From Tubiluchus corallicola (lineage: Eukaryota > Priapulida > Priapulimorpha > Priapulimorphida > Tubiluchidae): 44,367 nt of DNA. The translations under genes were made by a program, and so were the position numbers. Below are positions 30,801 through 44,367 of the stretch, in pieces. Positions within the stretch are counted from its first letter, which is position 1. Every line of letters starts with the position of its first letter. The DNA lies in NCBI GenBank assembly GCA_030141605.1, contig JAQGDQ010000977.1:29639-74005 (forward strand), read 5' to 3'. The notes beneath the pieces are model-generated. The model did not search any database, was not told the DNA's origin, and worked only from the letters and a program-made list of their open reading frames with translations.

Positions 30801-31639
30801 TTCATGTTATGCTGCTTTTTCACCACAAGCCATCACATCATTTGTTGCCTGTTCCCACTTTTCCACACTATGTTTCATAAACCTCAGTTTTGTCACATTT
30901 TTTCTCGGCTTTAACTTCTAGATACTTTCTAGTTGCTTTTTTATTTTATTTTTTCCGTTGTGACATCAATAATTTTGCATTCTTTCAGCATTTATATCTA
31001 AATCAGACATATTTGCAATTAGACTAATTTTTGTCCCCCCGCCATTGTAGGAATATTTTTATCAAATATATTCAACAGCAATCACATTTCAGTATACGTA
31101 CTACAATAATTTTTTGTAATTTATTATTTGCTTCCAAGGCCATACTCCCCAGTTCATCATCAGGCCCCAATAGCTCATTCTGCTTCATCTGCTTCAATTT
31201 TCAGCCCCTGTTTAATTGCGATCTTGACTAACCAGATTTGTTTTTTCTTTAATTTCCGAACTTCCCATGCACCGTAGGCTCTTGGTAACAATGCTGTGTG
31301 AATTTAAATTTACATTGGGGTATGACGGGAAAAAGAGGCCTATGTTGAATGTAGAAAATTAATATTCTTATACTCCCTAGTAATTTCTACAGTAGCTCAA
31401 TTGCAAGAAATATTTTAAACTACACTTATAAAACTAAAAGAGGCGACATTTGAAAAGCAACAGCAAGTGCCACATCAGGGAGGGAAAAGCAATCATAAAA
31501 ATAAATATGCTAGAAGTAAAAAATAGTTACAAACGATCAAATAAAGCTGTGGAAAACATGTGTCTCTTTTTTGTTTGGGAATGAAAGTGACCAACAGAAC
31601 ATCTATTTGCATGTTACTTAATTATTTTAGAGTTTGGAA
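27843..31639. other. Upstream intergenic DNA, ankyrin-gene side
   Basis: No gene recognised. The first 60 bp hold the likely ankyrin 5' UTR with a tttttgcag acceptor-like site. Then repeat F (28655-29650) and AT-rich DNA. 30620-31250 has gapped minus-strand coding-like fragments (CPLTVRDMTEHLLKCE) that might be a retroelement remnant, low confidence. Confidence 0.5.
28655..29650. repeat. Interspersed repeat family F, copy 2
   Basis: Ordered matches to 19975-20645, with extra sequence in the middle. Ends with the shared ataagacctattttgaatg. Confidence 0.6.
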
Positions 31640-32175
31640 GCATTCCAAAAGGCTAACAAAACATATTGGGCATGATAAAAAAGCTCTTTATTAAATATGA
31701 GGACAAAGGTCTAACCGTAAATCTGTTCAAACGTTTTGTTAGACCACACTGCACGGAGCAATGGATAACATGTATACTTTATGGCAAAATATAATGGATT
31801 AGATTGCTTGAAGGTTACAAGAAAGAATTATGAACTTGATTAAGTCTCCTAGTTTTGCAAAATAAACAGGTATGATCAGAGATTGTAGGGATGCAGATTA
31901 ATGCGCCTAGGACGCTTTCTAACGTTGACCAGAGTGTAGATCTGGTTGAAACTTTTAGACTTGTGAATGAAATCGATGGTCTGAAACGTAATATACTCAT
32001 TTTTTACTTTTAGTAATGACAGCAGAACAAGAAATCACCCAAAAAGTTGTGAAACAAAGGTCTAGGTTAGACCTTAGAAAATGCAGTAAATGACAAATGG
32101 TAAAATACCTCGAATCAGTTAACAGAGGTAGCAGTGAACGCTCATCACTTGGAGTTCTTTAAGAAATTTGGGGCA
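31640..32175 (+). mobile_element. CR1/L2-like LINE fragment
   Basis: LGMIKKLFIKYEDKGLTVNL and FKRFVRPH (about 31665-31755), RLLEGYKKEL, DLVETFRLVNEIDGL (near 31935-31982) and a final VVNAHHLEFFKKF-like stretch follow the order of a CR1/L2-type reverse-transcriptase C-terminus, with several frameshifts. Confidence 0.75.
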
Positions 32176-34204
32176 CAACACAAGATAGCTTGTCCGAGAT
32201 TATAGCCCAGTTTACCATTGCTACTTATTGCATTATCATTTAGATGATGCTGGTGGTCATCAATAATTATCAATAAGTAAATGTTTACTTAAAATTTCTC
32301 ATTTAATCAAAAAAGGAGTCCAGGCTCAAGATCTCACGCGAAATGTGCAACTACTGCTAAGAATAAAGGACCATAGCAATAATTATCATGGGATTTAGAA
32401 AACACCAAAAAAAGGAATAACCAAAAGAAGTTATACGGTGTTATGCCTTACACCTAAAGAAGAGTCTGTCAATTGCTAGAAAGGGTGCTCTGTGTTGTGA
32501 TTTTGTCACCTTGATAACTTTAAGGCTTCGTTTATAAATAATTATGTGCAATAGCGAATTAGACAGAACAGAGCATTCATTTTATTATTTTATTTATAAC
32601 AAATATTAAAGAATTGGAGAAAATGTAGGCAATCGACTGATTGCAAGTCTCAAGAGAAGATGTTGAAAGCTGTTGTATTGAAAATTTGCCGAAAATGTCT
32701 AGTACGTGAATGATTGCTTGCTTTGCAAAAAAGTTTTTTTCGAGAAAGCTGTTGAGGTAAATTTTGTCGAAGAGTAAAGGTGCTACTGTGTTATAAAACT
32801 CCTGCAATCTAGTCTTTTCACTATACAAGTGTAAAGTCTAAAGGGGAGTGAGACACCCCCGAAACCGGAGAACCAGAAAATAAACATGAGAAACAACAGA
32901 AGTCAAATTTAATCTTAAAAGTAGTGCGTCTTTAGAAACAAAATTTCGCAAGCAATACAGTCAACATGTCAACGGTAGTTGGTTCATTGCATCAGCCAAT
33001 TAATGTAACACTTCTTAAACTTTTTATAAAGATTGAAGAAAATGATTTACTATACAGTTTAGCTATATTACATGGCTTAACATGATTGTAGTTATGGCTT
33101 GCTATGCCACATTTATTTTTTTGATCAAATTATAGGGATTAATTAGTGGATCATAAAATACTGCTAACAATTGTCTATTCATCCCTGTAAAACTATAATT
33201 ATAATTGGCAATCAATTGTGCCTCTATTTTATTTTTATTTTGGCTATTTTATGCTTTGGAAATGTTATAATGACTTAATCGTCGTCATAACATCATCATA
33301 CTAATATGTGCCAACTATGTATTCCCAATCAACATGCTGAATTTCTACATTTTGCACTTTGTCCTCATTCTAGAAAGAAAGTGTGGGTGTGCGTGTGTGC
33401 GAGCGAGTGAGTGTGTGAGAGAGAGAGATCATTTAATGCACTTCTGTTTTTGTTTCTCAAATTCCAAATTTACCATTAATCTGGGTAGCACCAACGCAAT
33501 ATTTTCTTCCTGGTGTTGTCCAGTGGCATACCAGTAGTCTCAATGAAAATTATATATTAATGTTTTTTCTGTGTAAAAGTTGTGTTAATTTAATGCTTCT
33601 GTGTAAATTGTCATTGTATGTTCATGGTAAATCTAGCAATAAATTCTAATAAAAAGTAGTGTTAGTAAATACTAATAAAATGTTACTGTACTCAGATCGA
33701 CGTATGTTACAAAACTTACGTAGTGTGTGAACAGTAGGCGTGTCAGGGATGTATAATTTGGTAGTCTGTTGCTGTAGGTGTTGTGACATTAAATACTTTC
33801 ATTTTTTAAAATCATTCAAGTTTGTGGTATAGCTGATCAATGCATAGTGTGTGACTTTTTCCGAGTACTCTAAGTTAACAAACATTGAAATCATTAAAAC
33901 ACTTTGAGGTGCGTGTGTATTTTTCCTAACAATGCATGGTAGTTAGTGAGACCTAACAGCGGGTAACTAGTATAGGTCATATCAAGTGTTAATACCCGTC
34001 TAGCTATATGATAAAGACATGATAAAAAAACATCGTAAACTGGATATTGTTAAGTACTTCAAGCAAGATTGTTTAATAATATTTTTTAAATGACCTGATT
34101 TGTATAGTTGTTCTATTTGTTTGTCTTTTTGAAAAAATGGAATGCAAATTGTTTCAGCAGTTTTTTCCAAAACGACAATCAAATAGAACAACTGTAACAA
34201 GTAT
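32176..34204. other. AT-rich intergenic DNA
   Basis: No gene or clear repeat seen beyond a short GTGTG/GAGA simple repeat near 33385-33430. An 83-codon minus frame at 32577-32828 is AT-driven and not supported by splice sites or similarity. Confidence 0.5.
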
Positions 34205-34206
34205 TA

Positions 34207-35043
34207 CCGTATATACTCGCATATAAGCCGAATTTAGAACTATAAAATACAATACTGAAGTCAGGGGGTCGACTTATATGCGCATGAAACAAAATGAACA
34301 CAAGGACAGACACTAATGCCAATTTTCCAGCCACACATTTTCATCGCTATCTGACTCTTTATTTGGTTGTGTGTCACCAGTGGTGTATTGGAGGGGGATC
34401 GTGGGGGATCGCCGTCCACCCACTTTTTTTTTAGAAAAAATTCACATTTCAATAAATGTCTGCTTTTTGTATTCATTAGATAAAAAATATTAAAAATGTA
34501 TACGGGTTTAATATTAAATCTACTTGTTTTCATTTTTTCAAAAAACGGTTTTAAATAATGTCAATTTCTTTCAAATTTGTGAATGTAAAATGGTAAGTCT
34601 TGAGACTAGCCGTCCACCTACTTTTTATTTAGCAATACACCACTGTGTGTCACCGTTGCGAGCCGTAACCAAGCTACAGCTAGTGGTGAAGCCGACGTCA
34701 TCAGCCAATTGGTAGGCAGCGCGTGGGGAGACGAGGGTCACGTGGCTTATAGAGGAACATATTGGTGTACACGTTTTCTGAACAGACACTCTATATGTTT
34801 GAGACAGAGAATGAAAATTGCACAAAAATTGCCATCACAATATGAACATAAACTTTTGGGTTTTCAAAAGTATGTTATTGATCAAAGAAAGGCTGGTGAC
34901 TTCCCTCTCTGCAGAATTGGCAACATGGATGAGACAAGTTGATGGTCGGCTTATATACGGGTTTTTGCAAAAACTGGCTATTTTAAAGCAGTTTTAGGGG
35001 GTCGGCTTATATGCGATGTAGGCTTATATGCGAGTATATACGG
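34207..35043 (+). mobile_element. Pogo/Tigger-like element remnant with transposase fragment
   Basis: Inverted ends ccgtatatactcgcatataa and its near-exact inverse at 35022-35043, flanked by TA (34205-34206, 35044-35045). An open frame at 34709-34942 contains a WCTRF..RH helix-turn-helix-type stretch, LRQRMKIAQKLP and FPLCRIGNMDET, as in Tigger/CENP-B-type transposases up to the first catalytic Asp. The rest of the DDE domain is absent. A hAT MITE is inserted at 34378-34645. Confidence 0.85.
34378..34645. mobile_element. hAT-type MITE nested in the Tigger remnant
   Basis: Inverted ends cagtggtgtattg / caatacaccactg, 13 of 13, flanked by an exact 8-bp duplication tgtgtcac (34370-34377 and 34646-34653). 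Two internal direct repeats gccgtccaccyacttttt lie near the ends. Confidence 0.93.
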
Positions 35044-35214
35044 TACTTAATAAACCCAGTTTTGTATGATTTGTATTTCAATTAAAATTTCCATTAAACT
35101 TTATAGATAAAAACGTATTTAACTATCTATTACGCTCTGGTATATCCATATCTACTATACTGCATGTTGGCATGGAAACAAATCAAATTGTTTATATTGC
35201 AACCTTTAATCAGC

Positions 35215-35481
35215 ATTTAGAACAAAATTGTTAAAATCATTACATTTGCCAATATCAGAGCACATGCTACTCCTTCCTACAGCCAACTCCAGCTATTAAA
35301 ACTGGAAAATATTTATAACCTTGAAATGTTTAAATTCGTGTATAAATTTAAAAATAATCTTCTGCCCAAACTCTTTAAAAACGTTTTTACTTATACCTGT
35401 ATTGTCCACACTTATTACACAAGGTCTACGCGCAAAGGAAATTCTTTTCAAAAACTATTTGAGTCATGGCTTATAGCTTAA
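35215..35481 (+). mobile_element. LINE reverse-transcriptase C-terminal fragment
   Basis: A 63-codon frame (35293-35481) reads LLKLENIYNLEMFKFVYKFK, then LLPKLF and HTYYTRST, matching the tail of CR1/jockey-type reverse transcriptases (L.I.N...L....F.YK....P..F...HSYNTRS). Confidence 0.7.
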
Positions 35482-36298
35482 ATAGTATGCAGAATAATTT
35501 ATCCTCTGAGCTAAAGTCGTGCACAGTTTTGACTTCAGCAACGAAAAACTTTAAAAAATATTATTAAATAAGTATTCCTTCTGAATCTATCAACTACGCA
35601 CTTAAGTGTTTTATGCACGTGTGGTCATCTTCTTTCTTGTCTATATATATTCTTGTGCTTTTTTTAATTAATGATTTTAATCGTCGAAACCCACACTCTT
35701 AAAAATTCTGGAAATGACTACCTATATCTGTATACTGGTTTTAATCAAAAATTAATCTATATATTTCAAAGTCACCAAAAAGTACGAGACTTTGTAGTTG
35801 TTCATGATAATATTTCCTCATGAAAAAATTGTCTTTTTATACCTTATGATCAAACATGTAAGTGTCTTTTTCATTATTCATGGCAATTCGCAAATTCCCT
35901 GTTTTACAAAACTGTATAATTATTTTATTTTCTGTTTGTAATTCAGGCTTCTATACTATCTAAAATTTGATTAGAGTTACTGGGAAAATACTAAAATTAG
36001 AAGAACAAACAACACCATTATATTGTACTCATAAAAATAGCTTTATTATTGTCTACAATGCTGATTAAAATTATTTATTTCGCTTTATATCGGGGAAGGA
36101 GTAAAAGACCGTATGGTCGTTCCCTTTCCTCACACATAGGGGAAGGGAGTAAAAGACCGTATGGTCGTTCCCTTTCCCACACTATTTAAATATTTACTTG
36201 TCAACTGACTACAATCTTTATATCTTGTTATGTGTGAAATAAAAGTTCTTATATCTTAGATGTTGATACGGTAAAGTCTGTACACCAACACAGCAAAA
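35482..36298. other. EIF2B4 upstream region
   Basis: AT-rich DNA with a two-copy inverted-repeat block (36092-36178). No TATA box can be assigned. ttcttatatcttag at 36246-36259 is acceptor-like, 39 nt before the ATG. Confidence 0.45.
36092..36178 (+). repeat. Two direct copies of a hairpin-forming 40-bp unit
   Basis: ggggaaggagtaaaagaccg and tatggtcgttccctttcc occur twice, about 47 bp apart. Each unit folds on itself (gacc/ggtc core, ggaaggga/tccctttcc stem). It lies 120-205 bp upstream of the EIF2B4 ATG. Confidence 0.85.
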
Positions 36299-43072
<6,774 letters not shown>

Positions 43073-43238
43073 GTAAGTTTTGTATTGCTTCAGTTTCTAC
43101 ATCCGACCAAAATCTTGTTTTTAGAACGATAACATTGAAATTTGTGTTTTCAATACTTTTGTTGTTTCACATGTTAGCAAAGCAAAAACTGAATTTGGTA
43201 AATTCATTAAAGGAAAACGGGGTGATTTCTCATATAGT

Positions 43239-44367
43239 GCAGTATACTGTACGACCATTTTAAAGTGCAGTATACTGTATGACCATTTTAAAGTCGGTAT
43301 ACTGTATGACCATTTTAAAGTAGGTATACTGTACGACCATTTTAAAGTGCAGTATACTGTATGACCATTTTAAAGTCGGTATACTGTACGACCATTTCAA
43401 AGTGCTGTATACTGTACGACCATTTTAAAGTCGGTATACTGTACGACCATTTCAAAGTGCGGTATACTGTACGACCATTTTAAAGTGCGGTATACTGTAC
43501 GACCATTTTAAAGTGTGGTATACTGTACGACCATTTTAAAGTGTGGTATACTGTACGACCATTTTAAAGTGTGGTATACTGTACGACCATTTCAAAGTGC
43601 GGTATACTGTACGACCATTTTAAAGTCGGTATACTGTATGACCATTTTAAAGTGCGGTATACTGTACGACCATTTCAAAGTGCGGTATACTGTACGACCA
43701 TTTTAAAGTGCGGTATACTGTACGACCATTTCAAAGTGCGGTATACTGTACGACAATTTTAAAGTCGGTATACTGTACGACCATTTTAAAGTCGGTATAC
43801 TGTACGACCATTTTAAAGTACGGTATACTGTATGACCATTTTAAAGTGCGGTATACTGTACGACCATTTTAAAGTATGGTATGCTGTATGACCATTTTAA
43901 AGTGCGGTATACTGTACGACCATTTTAAAGTACGTTATACTGTACGACCATTTTAAAGTGCGGTATACTGTACGACCATTTTAAAGTTCGGTATACTGTA
44001 TGACCATTTTAATGTCGGTATACTGTACGACCATTTTAAAGTGCGGTATACTGTACGACCATTTTAAAGTACGGTATACTGTACGACCATTTTAAAGTGC
44101 GGTATACTGTACGACCATTTTAAAGTACGGTATACTGTATGACCATTTTAAAGTGCGGTATACTGTACGACCATTTTAAAGTACGGTATACTGTACGACC
44201 ATTTTAAAGTACGGTATACTGTACGACCATTTTAAAGTACGGTATACTGTACGACCATTTTAAAGTGCGGTATACTGTACGACCATTTTAAAGTGCGGTA
44301 TACTGTACGACCATTTTAAAGTACGGTATACTGTACGACCATTTTAAAGTGCGGTATACTGTACGAC
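43239..44367 (+). repeat. 28-bp minisatellite, about 40 units, runs off the window, EIF2B4 intron 4
   Basis: ggtatactgtacgaccattt plus taaagtgc repeats at 28 bp, with some 26-bp units lacking two bases (aaagtcgg). Every unit holds the palindromes gtatac, gtac and tttaaa. Three-phase repeated frames here are not genes. Confidence 0.97.

Noticed and set aside
32577-32828. 83-codon minus-strand gene
   Set aside because: AT-rich frame next to a LINE relic, with no conserved motif, splice continuity or similarity that I recognise.

Overview
This is an AT-rich metazoan nuclear window. The genes have many short exons, GT..AG introns and clear animal orthologues. The DNA is crowded with DNA-transposon remnants, CR1/L2-like LINE fragments and long tandem arrays. 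I see no bacterial or viral gene layout, operon, rRNA, tRNA or CRISPR array. The repeats and exon sequences suggest an invertebrate, but the species cannot be fixed from sequence alone.

Four protein genes can be assembled by joining exons with matching phases. (1) + strand, 1234-8723: the C-terminal six coding exons of a ceramide-kinase-like protein (CERKL/CERK family); the 5' part lies outside the window. (2) - strand, 15341-10912: a complete three-exon cyclin H (CCNH), 319 aa, convergent with gene 1. (3) - strand, 27842-20732: an eight-exon, about 303-aa ankyrin-repeat protein with a basic C-terminus that I cannot assign to a named family. (4) + strand, 36299 to beyond the window: the first four coding exons of translation initiation factor eIF2B subunit delta (EIF2B4), divergent from gene 3. 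These are separate housekeeping or signalling functions (lipid kinase family, CDK-activating kinase/TFIIH, unknown ankyrin protein, eIF2 guanine exchange), and nothing suggests that they form a pathway.

Region by region: 1-8723 holds CERKL exons, with two abutting minisatellites in intron 3, a duplicated MITE in intron 4 and three hAT-type elements in intron 5. 8724-10911 is convergent intergenic DNA. 10912-15341 is CCNH, with a 71-bp array, a TA-flanked MITE and a TTAA-flanked MITE in its introns (plus a hAT copy). 15367-20731 is a transposon graveyard: a Tigger-like MITE, a hAT MITE, and a LINE split by another inverted-repeat element. 20732-27842 is the ankyrin gene. 27843-36298 is mostly unrecognised intergenic DNA with LINE relics and a Tigger remnant that itself contains a hAT insertion. 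36299-44367 is EIF2B4, whose introns are largely tandem repeats (GA tract, 44-bp, 16-bp, CAA/CGA blocks, 28-bp).

The most notable pattern is that long tandem arrays sit almost entirely inside introns. Several carry splice-site-like or transposon-derived sequence. I found no convincing new multi-gene system.
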